Origin: Lentzea terrae
GTDB lineage: Bacteria; Actinomycetota; Actinomycetes; Mycobacteriales; Pseudonocardiaceae
Assembly: GCF_003265345.1 (NCBI RefSeq)
Contig: NZ_QFWW01000026.1
Span: 186,001-250,000 of the forward strand
Direction: 5' to 3'
Length of the DNA stretch: 64,000 nucleotides
The notes below the pieces were generated by a model. It was not told where the DNA came from. It ran no database searches and saw only the letters and a list, made by a program, of their open reading frames with translations. Made by a program: the position numbers and the translations under genes. Shown piece after piece: positions 53,285 to 62,774 of this stretch (position 1 is the stretch's first letter; every line of letters starts with the position of its first letter).

Positions 53285-53329
53285 CAGACGGCGCGCCTCC
53301 CCCCTCGTGAGGGGGTGGCGCGCCGTCTG
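53285..53329 (-). terminator. Terminator after rplY
   Basis: A perfect 13-bp outer stem (53285-53297 with 53317-53329), extended inside by CCCCC/GGGGG. It begins 21 bases after the rplY stop and sits directly before the small DivIVA-repeat gene. Confidence 0.8.
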
Positions 53330-53350
53330 TGCGGCCCGACGTGATGGGGC

Positions 53351-53953
53351 TCAGCTTTCCTCGGTCGCCTCAGCGGCCGGCGCAGCCTCTTCACCCTCGA
53401 GCTGGGAGGCGGACGGTGCTTCGTTGACGGCGACGACCAGCGCCTCGGCGTCGGTGACCAGGACGGCGCCGGACGGCAGCGTCAGGTCGCTCGCGTGGAT
53501 CTGGGTGCCGGCCGCGACGCCCGCGATCGACAGCTCGATCTGGTCCGGGATGTGCAGGGCCTCGGCCTCCACCGTGATGGTGGTGAGGTCCTGGGTCACC
53601 AGCGTGCCCGAGGCGGGCTCGCCGGAGATGACCAGCGGCACCTCGACGGTGACCTTCTCGCCGCGCTGGACGAGCAGCAGGTCGACGTGCTCGATGTAGT
53701 TCTTGATGGGGTGCGTGGTGACGGTCTTGGTCAGCGCCAGCTCGCTCCCGCCGTCGAGGGCGAGGGTGAGGACGGCGTTCTGACCGTGCTCGCGGACAAC
53801 ACGGGCGAACTCGAGCGCCGGCAGGGCCAGGTGCTTCGGGTCGGAACCGTGGCCGTAGAGCACCGCGGGGATCTTGCCGGCGCGACGGGTACGGCGGGCG
53901 GCGCCCTTGCCGAATTCGGTGCGCTGCTCAGCGGCGAGACGGACCTCGGACAC
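53351..53953 (-). CDS. rplY: 50S ribosomal protein bL25 (TL5/CTC form)
   Basis: The 5S rRNA-binding ribosomal protein of the long TL5/CTC type, 200 residues. The N-terminal L25 domain (RTEFGKGAARRTRRAGKIPAVLYG, in parts) is followed by the C-terminal beta domain. The tail is acidic and Ala/Glu-rich. GTG 53953 has AGGAG nine bases ahead. A TACACT -10 (minus strand, 54138-54133) lies about 180 bases upstream. Place between prs and pth matches mycobacteria. Confidence 0.95.
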   Translation of the reverse strand: MSEVRLAAEQRTEFGKGAARRTRRAGKIPAVLYGHGSDPKHLALPALEFARVVREHGQNAVLTLALDGGSELALTKTVTTHPIKNYIEHVDLLLVQRGEKVTVEVPLVISGEPASGTLVTQDLTTITVEAEALHIPDQIELSIAGVAAGTQIHASDLTLPSGAVLVTDAEALVVAVNEAPSASQLEGEEAAPAAEATEES

Positions 53954-54176
53954 GGTGGGGTACTCCTTACAAGTCTGGCCTTGTACGTCGGGGCGGTGCA
54001 CAAGTTTCAGCGTTGGGGTGGTGGCCTGCGGCGGCGAGCAGCACGCGGAAAACGTCAACACGCGCGGCATCAAGCCACCGCGTCGATCACGCCGGACCGT
54101 TGAAGGCCCGCCCTCGCCGAGGCAACCCGACCAGTGTAGGTGAGCGAGGATCAAAGGCGCTAATCGGGGGTCCGTA

Positions 54177-54235
54177 GACCGCACGCGGGGCGCTTTCGCA
54201 CTCACCTGGAGTACGAAAGCGCCCCGCGTGCGGTC
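54177..54235 (-). terminator. Very strong terminator after prs
   Basis: A 22-bp perfect inverted repeat (54177-54198 with 54214-54235), extended inside the loop by ACTC/GAGT. It starts 11 bases after the prs stop and separates the glmU-prs unit from rplY. Confidence 0.85.
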
Positions 54236-54246
54236 AAAGCAGAGCG

Positions 54247-55230
54247 TCAGGCGTTGCCGTCGAACAGCGAGGTGACGGAGCCGTCTTCGAAGACTTCCTG
54301 GATCACGCGGGCCAGCAGCGGCGCGATCGACAGCACGGTCATGTTCGGGAACCGCTTCTCCGCCGGGATCGGCAGCGTGTCGGTGAACACGACCTCGCGG
54401 GCACCCGAGTCGCGCAGGCGCTCGGTGGCCGGGCCGGACAGGATGCCGTGCGTGGCGGCGATCACCACGTCGGCAGCGCCCTCGTTGAGCAGCTGCTTCA
54501 CCGCGCCGGCGATCGTGCCGCCGGTGTCGACCATGTCGTCGATCACGATGCAGAGCCGGCCCTCGACCTTGCCGACCACGCGGTTCGAGACGACCTCGTT
54601 GGGCCGCAGCGGGTCACGGGTCTTGTGGATGAACGCGATGGGCGCGCCGCCCAGCGTGTCCGCCCACTTCTCGGCCAGCTTGGTGCGGCCGGCGTCGGGG
54701 GAGACGACGCAGAGCTCGTGGCCCGCGTACTTGCCGCGGATGTGGTCGGCCAGCAGGGGCATCGCCCACAGGTGGTCGACCGGGCCGTCGAAGAAGCCCT
54801 GGATCTGCGCGGTGTGGAGGTCGACCGACACCAGCCGGTCCGCGCCCGCGGTCTTGAACAGGTCCGCGACCAGGCGGGCCGAGATCGGCTCGCGGCCGCG
54901 GTGCTTCTTGTCCTGCCGGCCGTACGGGTAGTACGGCATGATCACGGTGATGCGCTTGGCCGAGGCGCGCTTCAGCGCGTCGACCATGATCAGCTGTTCC
55001 ATCAGCCACTGGTTGATGGGGGCGGTGTGCGACTGGATGACGAAGGCGTCGCAGCCGCGCACGGACTCCTCGAAGCGGACGAAGATCTCGCCGTTCGCGA
55101 AGTCGTAGGCCTGCTGCGGGGTCACCGTGACGTTGAGGTGCTTCGCCACCTCTTCCGTCAGCTCTGGATAGGCGCGCCCACCGAAGAGCATCAGGTTCTT
55201 CTTCGGTGTGCCGGGCATCTGCGGGTTCAC
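54247..55230 (-). CDS. prs: Ribose-phosphate pyrophosphokinase
   Basis: Makes PRPP from ribose-5-phosphate and ATP. The 327-residue enzyme has LMLFGGRAYPELTEEVAKHL, the ATP-flexible loop YYPYGRQDKKHRGREPISA, DLHTAQIQGFFD and the PRPP loop VIDDMVDTGGTI. GTG 55230 is two bases after the glmU stop, so the two are co-translated. Confidence 0.97.
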   Translation of the reverse strand: MNPQMPGTPKKNLMLFGGRAYPELTEEVAKHLNVTVTPQQAYDFANGEIFVRFEESVRGCDAFVIQSHTAPINQWLMEQLIMVDALKRASAKRITVIMPYYPYGRQDKKHRGREPISARLVADLFKTAGADRLVSVDLHTAQIQGFFDGPVDHLWAMPLLADHIRGKYAGHELCVVSPDAGRTKLAEKWADTLGGAPIAFIHKTRDPLRPNEVVSNRVVGKVEGRLCIVIDDMVDTGGTIAGAVKQLLNEGAADVVIAATHGILSGPATERLRDSGAREVVFTDTLPIPAEKRFPNMTVLSIAPLLARVIQEVFEDGSVTSLFDGNA

Positions 55231-55232
55231 GG

Positions 55233-56702
55233 TCAGCGACCCTCCTCTGTCTTCTCGTCATTCTGCTGTGCGAGGGCAGCTGCCGCTGCCTGAGCTGCGG
55301 CGGTTCCTGGACGTCGGCTGATTACCCAGCCTTCGAGGTTGCGCTGCGGGCCTCCGGACACTGCGAGCGCGCCCGGCGGGACGTTGCGGCGCAGGACGGT
55401 GCCCGCGCCGGTGTAGACGCCGTCGCCCACCGTCACCGGCGCCACGAACATGTTGTCCGAGCCGGTGCGGCAGTGGGATCCGACGATCGTGCGGTGCTTC
55501 TTCACGCCGTCGTAGTTGACGGTCACCGAGGCGGCACCGATGTTGCTGTACTCGCCGATCGTGGCGTCGCCGATGTAGGAGAGGTGGGGGACCTTCGAGC
55601 CCTCGCCGATCGTCGAGTTCTTGGTCTCCACGAACGTGCCGATCTTGCCCTTCACGCCCAGCGACGTGCCGGGTCGCAAGTACGCGAACGGGCCGACGGA
55701 GGCGCCGTCGCCGATCTGCGAGTCGCTGCCGTGGGTCCGGACGACCTTGGCGCCCTCACCGACGGTCACGCCGGACAGCGTCGTGTCGGGACCGACGGTC
55801 GCCCGCGCACCGATCACCGTGCCCGCGCGGAGCTGCACGTTCGGCTCGATCAGCGCGTCCTGGCCGATCTGCACGTCCGCGTCCACCCAGGCCGACGACG
55901 GGTCGACGAACGTGACGCCCGCACGCATCAGGCCTTCGACGATCCGGCGGTTCATCTCGGCACCGACGGCGGCGAGCTGCACGCGGTCGTTGATGCCCTC
56001 GACGAGCCACGGGTCGGCCGCGATCAGCGCGCCCACGCGGCGGCCGTCGCCACGGGCGATGCCCAGCACGTCGGTCAGGTAGAGCTCGCCCTGCGCGTTG
56101 TCGGTCGACAGCCGCGACAGGCCGTCCCGCAGCACCGCGGCGTCGAACGCGTACACGCCGGAGTTGATCTCGTTGATCAGCTGCTCGGCGGCGGAAGCGT
56201 CCTTCTGCTCGACGATCCGCTGCACGGTGCCGTCCGCGGAGCGCACGATCCGGCCGTATCCGGTGGGGTTGTCCGCCACGGCCGTCAGCACGGTCACCGC
56301 GTTGCCCGCCGACGCGTGCTCGGCCAGCAGGGCCTTGAAGGTCTGCGTGTCGAGCAGTGGCACGTCGCCGTAGCTCACGATCACGGTGCCGGCGAGGTCG
56401 TGCGGCAGCTCGGCCAGGCCGCACGAGACCGCGTGCCCGGTGCCCTTCTGCTCGGCCTGCACGGCGACGGTGACCTTGCGGCCCAGCGCACCAGCCAGTG
56501 CTTCGAGGTGCTCGGTGACTGCTTCACGGCCGTGGCCGACGACGACGGCCAGGTGGTCGGGATCTGTGCCGGCCGCCGCGCGCACCGCGTGTTCCACGAG
56601 TGAACGTCCGGCGATCCGATGCAGCACCTTGGGCGTGGACGACCGCATGCGGGTGCCTTCCCCGGCGGCGAGCACGACCGTGCTGACAGGGCCCTCGAGC
56701 AT
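55233..56702 (-). CDS. glmU: Bifunctional GlmU (GlcN-1-P acetyltransferase / GlcNAc-1-P uridylyltransferase)
   Basis: Makes UDP-GlcNAc for peptidoglycan. The N-terminal pyrophosphorylase has [19 protein letters not shown]; the C-terminal left-handed beta-helix with hexapeptide repeats ([20 protein letters not shown]) is the acetyltransferase. About 489 residues. ATG 56702 has GGGAGA eight bases ahead. glmU-prs order is as in mycobacteria. Confidence 0.97.
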   Translation of the reverse strand: MLEGPVSTVVLAAGEGTRMRSSTPKVLHRIAGRSLVEHAVRAAAGTDPDHLAVVVGHGREAVTEHLEALAGALGRKVTVAVQAEQKGTGHAVSCGLAELPHDLAGTVIVSYGDVPLLDTQTFKALLAEHASAGNAVTVLTAVADNPTGYGRIVRSADGTVQRIVEQKDASAAEQLINEINSGVYAFDAAVLRDGLSRLSTDNAQGELYLTDVLGIARGDGRRVGALIAADPWLVEGINDRVQLAAVGAEMNRRIVEGLMRAGVTFVDPSSAWVDADVQIGQDALIEPNVQLRAGTVIGARATVGPDTTLSGVTVGEGAKVVRTHGSDSQIGDGASVGPFAYLRPGTSLGVKGKIGTFVETKNSTIGEGSKVPHLSYIGDATIGEYSNIGAASVTVNYDGVKKHRTIVGSHCRTGSDNMFVAPVTVGDGVYTGAGTVLRRNVPPGALAVSGGPQRNLEGWVISRRPGTAAAQAAAAALAQQNDEKTEEGR

Positions 56703-56749
56703 CAATGCTCTCCCTAACAGGCTGGGTGGGTTCGAGTCCGCGGACCAGC

Positions 56750-58447
56750 CTAAGCCTCCGCAGAGGGCTCCCCCGCCACGGCCGCGACCTGGCAGCCGCC
56801 CTGGCGCTTCGCCACGTACATCGCCGAGTCGGCCCGGGACAGGGCCTGGTTGGCGGATTCGCGCGGGCGCAGCGAGATGACGCCGACCGACAGCGTCACC
56901 CCACGTGAGAGGTCGATTGGCAAGCCCGCCACGGCATCCACGGCCCGGCCGAGTGCTGCTTCCGCGGCGTGCAGAGGGGCTCCCGGCAGCAGCACCACGA
57001 ACTCGTCGCCGCCATACCTGGCAACCATGTCGTCGCCGCGCAACGCCTGCCGGAGTGTGCTGGCAATCACCCGAAGAACATCATCACCCTCGGCATGCGA
57101 ATGCCGGTCGTTGACGCCCTTGAAGCCGTCGAGGTCCACCAGGGCGATGGAGAACGGGTTGACCTGGCCGGCGATGAGCTCGCCCATCTTGTCGTCGAGC
57201 GCCCGGCGGTTAGGCAGCCCGGTCAGCGGGTCTTGCAACGCCTGCTGCGCTATCGCACCGTGCGCGCGCGTCAGCCGTTCGTGTTCGCGGCGGGTCGTGA
57301 TCGTGGCGACGCGGGACTCCTGCATCGCCCACAGTTCGGCCTCCAGAGCCGCGTTGTACGCCTCCAGCGCCGACATCGTGTGCGGCCCACTCAGATGCGC
57401 GTACTCCCGCTCCAGCGACAACAGCAGCGACGGCTCCGACGTGTCGTGCTCCATCTGCGTGCGCGTGTCGCCGAGCACCTTCAGCGCGTCGTCCAGCCGG
57501 TTCGCCTCGACCAGGCACCTGGACAGCGCGATCGCGACGATGATCAGCTCCCGCGCGTACATCGACAGTCCGCGCAACGACCACAGCCGATCGAGGTGAC
57601 TCTCGCTGGGATGCGTCAACGCGTGGGCGGCGCCGAGGATCGGCACCTGCTCGGCGGCGTCGAGGTCGCGCCGGCCGGGGTGCAGCGACTGCCGGAACGG
57701 CACCTCGGCGGCCTCGGCGAGCCCTGAGGCGACTCGGAACTGCTCGTGCGCTGCGTCGTGCAGATTCACCCGTTCGAGGCGCAAGCCCCAGCCGATCCGC
57801 AGCCGCGCCCTGTTCACCAGGTGCACGTAGATCTGGTGCGGCTGCCCGCTCTCGCGCAACGCGTTGTTCGCGCCGGCCAGCACGTCGTCGGCCATCTCGT
57901 ACACGCCGAGTTGGGTGAGCACGAGCGCGATGTCCTGCAACGTCGAAGCAAGCAGCTGGTCCCACGTCCGCTTGTCGAACACCGGGTCGGCGTCTGGTTC
58001 CTCGTCGAGCATCATCGCGAGCGCCGCCGCGATCTCGGTCAGCGCCTTGTCCTCGGCGTTGGCCAGCAGGAACCGCCGGCCGCGCAACGCCCGTGCGTCC
58101 GCTTCCATCACCATCAGGCCGTGGCGGCGGCAGTGGCTGAGCATCTCGTCGAGCTGCGGGTCGGACATGTCGACGAGCCCTGGCGTCACCAGCCGGACCA
58201 CGGCCGCGGCTCTGAGCAGCTGCGCGACGATGCGGGGCTCACCACGGCCCTGCGCCTCGGCGAGGATGTGGTCGATCTCGGAGGTCGCTTCCAGCTGCGC
58301 GGCGAGGTGGCTGCTCTGGGCCACGGCGACAAGCTCGCTCGCGCGGCCCACCAGCCACGCGTCGGACATCTCGTGATGGCGGTGGCCCACGTTGCCCTGC
58401 TCGTCGACCGTTTCCTCGGGCAGCTTCGCACCTCCCAAAGACCGCAC
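56750..58447 (-). CDS. Diguanylate cyclase with helical N-terminal region
   Basis: A 565-residue soluble protein. Residues 20-385 are helical and look TPR-like; residues about 405-555 form a GGDEF domain. The active site is intact (GGDEF at 479-483) and an inhibitory I-site RGDD lies five residues before it (470-473), so it should make c-di-GMP with product inhibition. A helix ([20 protein letters not shown]) links the parts. GTG 58447 is 26 bases after tRNA-Gln on the same strand with no terminator between, so read-through from the tRNA promoter is possible. It lies upstream of glmU. Confidence 0.9.
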   Translation of the reverse strand: MRSLGGAKLPEETVDEQGNVGHRHHEMSDAWLVGRASELVAVAQSSHLAAQLEATSEIDHILAEAQGRGEPRIVAQLLRAAAVVRLVTPGLVDMSDPQLDEMLSHCRRHGLMVMEADARALRGRRFLLANAEDKALTEIAAALAMMLDEEPDADPVFDKRTWDQLLASTLQDIALVLTQLGVYEMADDVLAGANNALRESGQPHQIYVHLVNRARLRIGWGLRLERVNLHDAAHEQFRVASGLAEAAEVPFRQSLHPGRRDLDAAEQVPILGAAHALTHPSESHLDRLWSLRGLSMYARELIIVAIALSRCLVEANRLDDALKVLGDTRTQMEHDTSEPSLLLSLEREYAHLSGPHTMSALEAYNAALEAELWAMQESRVATITTRREHERLTRAHGAIAQQALQDPLTGLPNRRALDDKMGELIAGQVNPFSIALVDLDGFKGVNDRHSHAEGDDVLRVIASTLRQALRGDDMVARYGGDEFVVLLPGAPLHAAEAALGRAVDAVAGLPIDLSRGVTLSVGVISLRPRESANQALSRADSAMYVAKRQGGCQVAAVAGEPSAEA

Positions 58448-58472
58448 AAGACACCCCGTGCCCAGGGGCTTG

Positions 58473-58543
58473 CTCCGCCACCAGGATTCGAACCTGGACC
58501 ATCGGAACCAAAATCCGAGGTGCTGCCTTTACACCATGGCGGA
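58473..58543 (-). tRNA. tRNA-Gln (anticodon TTG)
   Basis: Complete cloverleaf of 71 bases on the minus strand: acceptor TCCGCCA/TGGCGGA, D arm GTGT/GCAC, anticodon stem TCGGA/TCCGA around TTTTGGT giving TTG (codon CAA), variable TGGTC, T arm CCAGG-TTCGAAT-CCTGG and discriminator G. CCA is not encoded. Confidence 0.96.
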
Positions 58544-58631
58544 ACGGGCGGGCGCGCGCCCGTCCTGCGCACATGTTGTCACGAGACGTCCTCCTCTTGT
58601 CCAACCACCACTCATCCGGCTCAGCTCAAGA

Positions 58632-59792
58632 TCACGGCTTCGCGCCGATTGACCTGGTCAGGAAGTCGCCGAGCGCATTTCGGTACGTGTCGGTCGCCAC
58701 ATTCCACCCCGACGTGTGGTCGGCGCCGGGGATCTCCACGTACTGCAGCGGCCACCCGAGCCCGGCCGCGGCGGTCGCCAGGTCGCGCGACGACTGGGTG
58801 GGCACGGTGCCGTCCGCGGAACCGTGGAAGAGCAGCGTCGGCGGCTTCAGCACGGGCGGGTTGCGGACCAGGTCGAACCGGTCGAAGTCGATGCCGGCGC
58901 GGAAGCCGGACACGAGCTCGGCGACCGGCGTGAGCCACGTCGGCACGCCCCGGTTCTCCGCCTGCAGGTTCAGCGTCTGCGTCCAGTTCGTGACGGGGGA
59001 GTCGAGCACGACACCGTTGACCGCCGCCGCGACGCTCGAACGCGCCAGCGTCTGGCCGACGATCGCGCCGCCCATCGACCAGCCGTAGAGCACGATCTTC
59101 TGCGCGCCCTGCGTCTGTGCGTACTTGATGGCCGCCTCGACGTCGCGCCACTCGGTGTCGCCGAGGTGGTAGAGACCGTCCGGCGACGCGGGCGCTCCGA
59201 CGTCGTTGCGGTAGGTGATCAGCAAAACGGGCAATCCGGCACCGTGCAACTGAGGAACCACGCGCAACGCCTCTTCGCGGGACGCGCCCCGCCCGTGCAC
59301 GGTGATGACCCACGTGTCGTTCTTCGCCGCGGGCACGAACCACGCGGGCATCTCGCCGAGTTCGGACGGCACCCTGACCTCGCTGTACACCAGACCCAGC
59401 GTGGTCTTCGGGTTGCCTTCGTAGACGTCGGTCTCGATGCGCACCTTGGTGCCGTCGGGCGGCGGGTTGCCCTCCAGCAGCGGACGTTCGACGCGACCGT
59501 CCTTCGCCGCCGCGATGTCACCGACCTTCGCGGCGCCGCCTGGCCAGACGATGCCGAACGTGCCGCGTTGCAGCGTGAGCTTGGATTCGGCCAGCACGAG
59601 GTTCTTGTCGTCCACGCCGAGCGCGGTCTCGGGGAAGCGCTGCGGCACTTCCTCCGGTTCGAGCAGCTCACCGCTGTAGTACCAGCCGATGCCGCCCAGG
59701 CCGACCGTGACCAGCACGAGCAGGGCGAGCAACGAGGTCACGGTGATCCGGGTGATCTTGCGTCTGGCCATCACCCGATGATGCCGGGTCAT
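58632..59792 (-). CDS. Membrane-anchored alpha/beta hydrolase
   Basis: A 386-residue exported hydrolase. The N-terminal membrane anchor is ITVTSLLALLVLVTVGLGGI, followed by about 120 residues of lead domain and an alpha/beta hydrolase fold with oxyanion HGRGAS, nucleophile GWSMGGA and the C-terminal Asp and His (FHGSADGTVP, GADHTSGW). Likely an esterase or peptidase acting outside the membrane. ATG 59771 is an alternative start. It is divergent from the desaturase gene and may share its operator region. Confidence 0.88.
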   Translation of the reverse strand: MTRHHRVMARRKITRITVTSLLALLVLVTVGLGGIGWYYSGELLEPEEVPQRFPETALGVDDKNLVLAESKLTLQRGTFGIVWPGGAAKVGDIAAAKDGRVERPLLEGNPPPDGTKVRIETDVYEGNPKTTLGLVYSEVRVPSELGEMPAWFVPAAKNDTWVITVHGRGASREEALRVVPQLHGAGLPVLLITYRNDVGAPASPDGLYHLGDTEWRDVEAAIKYAQTQGAQKIVLYGWSMGGAIVGQTLARSSVAAAVNGVVLDSPVTNWTQTLNLQAENRGVPTWLTPVAELVSGFRAGIDFDRFDLVRNPPVLKPPTLLFHGSADGTVPTQSSRDLATAAAGLGWPLQYVEIPGADHTSGWNVATDTYRNALGDFLTRSIGAKP

Positions 59793-59885
59793 GGTCTCGA
59801 TTCCAGGCGACACAGCGTGACGAACCTGAGAACTGGCCGCGAGTTCGCCCGAGTTTCCACGTGAGTCTGGCGAAGTAGGTGGACC

Positions 59886-59919
59886 TAACTTACGCTTCCG
59901 TAAGTTACGGTTGCGTAGG
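59886..59919. promoter_or_regulatory. Tandem TTACG-type operators before the desaturase
   Basis: TAACTTACG-CTTC-CGTAAGTTA is a perfect 9-bp inverted repeat (59886-59907), and an overlapping second site TTACG-GTTG-CGTAG follows (about 59905-59918). TTACG-N4-CGTAA palindromes are typical for TetR-type lipid regulators. The tetR gene downstream of the desaturase is the likely source of the repressor. Confidence 0.7.
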
Positions 59920-59952
59920 TACGTCATCCCTCGACCCCCCAGAGGTATCCGT

Positions 59953-60894
59953 ATGACCACGACGATGAACCCGTCTGCCGACCAGGGCCCGAAACCGTTG
60001 TTCGACGGGCGACGCAGTCATGCCGAGCAGTCCGGTGTGTACGTGTTCGTCATCGTTCCCTTCCTCGCTCTGCTGGCCGCCGTCCCGTTCGCGTGGGGCT
60101 GGGGACTGGGCTGGGTCGACGTGGCGCTCTTCGTCGCCTTCTACTACCTCGCCGGCCTCGGCGTGACGATCGGCTACCACCGGTACTTCACCCACGGCTC
60201 GTTCAAGGCCAACCGCGCCCTGAAGATCGGCCTGGCCATCGCCGGCTCGATGGCGCTGCAGGGCCCGGTGATCGACTGGGTGGCCGACCACCGTCGCCAC
60301 CACGCGTTCTCGGACCGCGAGGGCGACCCGCACTCGCCGTGGCTCTTCGGCACCGGTCCGGCCGCGCTGGCCAAGGGTTTCTGGCACTCCCACATGGGCT
60401 GGCTGTTCGACCGCGACAAGACCAACCACAAGCGCTTCGCCCCGGACCTGATGGCCGACAAGGACATCGTGTGGGTCGACAAGCTGTTCGTGCTGTGGAC
60501 GACGATCTCGCTGGCCCTGCCCGGCGTGCTGGGCGGCCTGATCACGTGGTCCGTCTGGGGCGGCGTGACGGCGTTCTTCTGGGCCGGCCTGGTCCGCGTC
60601 GCGTTCCTGCACCACGTCACGTGGTCGGTCAACTCGATCTGTCACATGGTCGGCGACCGCCCGTTCGCCGCGCGCGACCGTTCCGCCAACGTCTGGGCGC
60701 TGGCGATTTTGAGCTTTGGCGAGTCGTGGCACAACCTGCACCACGCCGACCCGACCTCCGCGCGGCACGGTGTGAAGCGCGGCCAGATCGACATCTCCGC
60801 CCGCCTGATCTGGATGTTCGAGAAGTTCGGCTGGGCTTGGAACGTGCGCTGGCCGAGTGAGCAGCGGCTGGCCAGGATCACAGTCAAGAAGTAG
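59953..60894 (+). CDS. Acyl-CoA/ACP delta-9 fatty acid desaturase
   Basis: A 313-residue membrane di-iron desaturase with three His boxes: HRYFTH, HRRHH and HNLHH. Four membrane helices are visible. It introduces a double bond into saturated acyl chains and so tunes membrane fluidity. ATG 59953 is used. The tetR gene follows 19 bases later, and TTACG operators lie upstream, so expression is probably controlled by lipid state. Confidence 0.94.
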   Translation: MTTTMNPSADQGPKPLFDGRRSHAEQSGVYVFVIVPFLALLAAVPFAWGWGLGWVDVALFVAFYYLAGLGVTIGYHRYFTHGSFKANRALKIGLAIAGSMALQGPVIDWVADHRRHHAFSDREGDPHSPWLFGTGPAALAKGFWHSHMGWLFDRDKTNHKRFAPDLMADKDIVWVDKLFVLWTTISLALPGVLGGLITWSVWGGVTAFFWAGLVRVAFLHHVTWSVNSICHMVGDRPFAARDRSANVWALAILSFGESWHNLHHADPTSARHGVKRGQIDISARLIWMFEKFGWAWNVRWPSEQRLARITVKK

Positions 60895-60913
60895 GCCCCG
60901 TACGCTGACGAGG

Positions 60914-61528
60914 GTGACCAGGGTCAGGATGACGGGCAAGGAACGCCGAGAGCAGCTCCTGGACGTCTCCCGCTCCCTGTTCGCCGAGAAGGGCTTCGAG
61001 GCCACCTCGATCGAGGAGATCGCGCACCGCGCGAGCGTGTCGAAGCCCGTGGTCTACGAACACTTCGGTGGCAAGGAAGGCATTTACGCCGTCGTTGTCG
61101 ACCGGGAGATGCAGCGCTTGATGGATCAGATCGTCGTGGCGCTGGACGGCGGCAGCCACCCTCGGGAGCTGCTGGAACACGCCGCCTGCGCGCTGCTCGA
61201 CTACATCGAGGGCTCGACGGACGGGTTCCGCATTCTGGTGCGGGACTCGCCCGTCGCTTCGTCTTCCGGCACGTTCTCGTCGCTGCTGAACGACATCGCC
61301 TCGCAGGTCGAGCACATCCTCGGCGTGCACTTCGCCAAGCAGGGCTACGACCGCAAGCTCGCCGCGCTGTACGCGCAGGCGCTGGTCGGCATGGTCGCGC
61401 TGACCGGCCAGTGGTGGCTCGAGGCGCGCAAGCCGAAGAAGGACGAGGTCGCGGCCCACCTGGTCAACCTCGCCTGGAACGGCCTCTCGGCGATGGAGCA
61501 CAAGCCCCGGCTGCGCAGCCGTTCGTGA
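60914..61528 (+). CDS. TetR-family regulator, probably of the desaturase
   Basis: A 204-residue TetR protein with N-terminal HTH (TSIEEIAHRASVSKPVVYEH then FGGKEGIYAVVVDREM) and a C-terminal ligand domain. It lies 19 bases after the desaturase, so it is in its operon; position before mfd matches M. tuberculosis Rv1019. GTG 60914 is chosen; ATG 60929 is possible. An acyl ligand is inferred from context. Confidence 0.9.
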   Translation: MTRVRMTGKERREQLLDVSRSLFAEKGFEATSIEEIAHRASVSKPVVYEHFGGKEGIYAVVVDREMQRLMDQIVVALDGGSHPRELLEHAACALLDYIEGSTDGFRILVRDSPVASSSGTFSSLLNDIASQVEHILGVHFAKQGYDRKLAALYAQALVGMVALTGQWWLEARKPKKDEVAAHLVNLAWNGLSAMEHKPRLRSRS

Positions 61529-61629
61529 GCTGCCCGGCGATCGCGGAAACGGTATGGGCGCCCTGGAGCGATGTATCCAGGTGTCCGGGCCGTTCGTCGA
61601 GGGGTCGAGCGGCACGATGAAGTCGGTGC

Positions 61630-61653
61630 CGGGGTGCGTCGCAACGCACCCCG
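61630..61653. terminator. Bidirectional terminator between tetR and the sugar dehydrogenase
   Basis: CGGGGTGCGT-CGCA-ACGCACCCCG, a perfect 10-bp stem between convergent genes, eight bases from the dehydrogenase stop. Confidence 0.8.
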
Positions 61654-61660
61654 CGCGACC

Positions 61661-62767
61661 TCACGCACCTCCGGTGAGCCGCAGCAGCTTGTCGTTGGAG
61701 CCGTTCGACGTCGTGAGGTAGAGCGACCCGTCCGGCGCGGTGCGGGCGGCCCGCAGCCGTCCGAACCTGTCGTCGAGCTCCGCCGGGATGCTGACGTTCT
61801 GCACCTTGCCCTGCGGGTCCAGCGTGAACAGCAGCAGCTTCGACCCCTTGAGCGCGGTGATCGCGAGCTTGCCGTTCCAGAACGCCGCCTGGCAGATCGC
61901 CTCGGTGGGCGACCCGGACGACCACACGGCCGGCACCGCGTCGGGGAAGCGCTCCAGGTCGGTCATCGGCACGTCCTCGTCATACCCGCCCTGCGTGCCG
62001 CCCTTGGACGGGTCCCACCCGTAGTTGGCGCCCTTCTTGAGCAGGTTGACCTCGTCGTCGACGGCCGGCCCGTGCTCGCTGGAGAACGCCTGGTCGGTGC
62101 CCGGCCGGAACACCACGCCCTGCACGTTGCGGTGCCCGTAGGTGTAGACCCGGCGCTCGTTGGCGTTGTTGCTGCTCGCGAACGGGTTGTCCTTGGCGCC
62201 CTCGCCGGTCTCGGGGTCGATCCGCAGCACCTTGCCGCCGAGGCTCGTCTTGTCCTGCGGGTTGCGCCCCTGCGCGATGTCACCCGTCGCCACGAACATG
62301 GTCCCGTCCGGCCCGAGCGTGGGCCGGCACCCGGAGTGCCTGCCGCTCGGGTTCGACGGCATGCCGGTGACCAGGTCCTTGGTCTTGGTCGCCTTGGTGC
62401 CGTCGAGGCGGAACGTCACCAGCCGCACGTCCCTGACTGTGTTGTAGCAGGCGGTGAACCGCTGGCCGTCGGGGTGGATCACCAGCCCCATCAGCCCGCC
62501 CTCGCCGCGCACCTGCACGTCGGAGAGGTCGATGTCGACCTCGGTGACCTGGCCGTTCTTGACGAGCTTGATCCGGCCAGGGCGTTCGGTGACGAGCATC
62601 GAGCCGTCGTTGAGGAACCCGATGTCCCAGGCGTGCTCCAGGCCAGTGGCGATCTCCTCGACCTTCAGGCCCTGCGGCGCCGGTGCCTTCGACGGCGCGG
62701 TGCCGCCCGGTTCCGGACTGGAGCAGGCCGCGACCATCAGCACCGACACAGCAACGAGTGCGCGCAT
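61661..62767 (-). CDS. PQQ-dependent sugar dehydrogenase-like lipoprotein
   Basis: A 368-residue exported protein: signal peptide with lipobox VAAC, a Pro/Ala linker, then a six-bladed soluble glucose/sorbosone dehydrogenase propeller. Family motifs include LEHAWDIGFLNDGSMLVTER, GGLMGLVIHPD, GPDGTMFVATGD and YGHRNVQGVVF. Oxidation of a sugar with PQQ is family knowledge; no PQQ genes are in the window. A small gene ends seven bases upstream on the same strand. Confidence 0.9.
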   Translation of the reverse strand: MRALVAVSVLMVAACSSPEPGGTAPSKAPAPQGLKVEEIATGLEHAWDIGFLNDGSMLVTERPGRIKLVKNGQVTEVDIDLSDVQVRGEGGLMGLVIHPDGQRFTACYNTVRDVRLVTFRLDGTKATKTKDLVTGMPSNPSGRHSGCRPTLGPDGTMFVATGDIAQGRNPQDKTSLGGKVLRIDPETGEGAKDNPFASSNNANERRVYTYGHRNVQGVVFRPGTDQAFSSEHGPAVDDEVNLLKKGANYGWDPSKGGTQGGYDEDVPMTDLERFPDAVPAVWSSGSPTEAICQAAFWNGKLAITALKGSKLLLFTLDPQGKVQNVSIPAELDDRFGRLRAARTAPDGSLYLTTSNGSNDKLLRLTGGA

Positions 62768-62774
62768 GTCCTAA

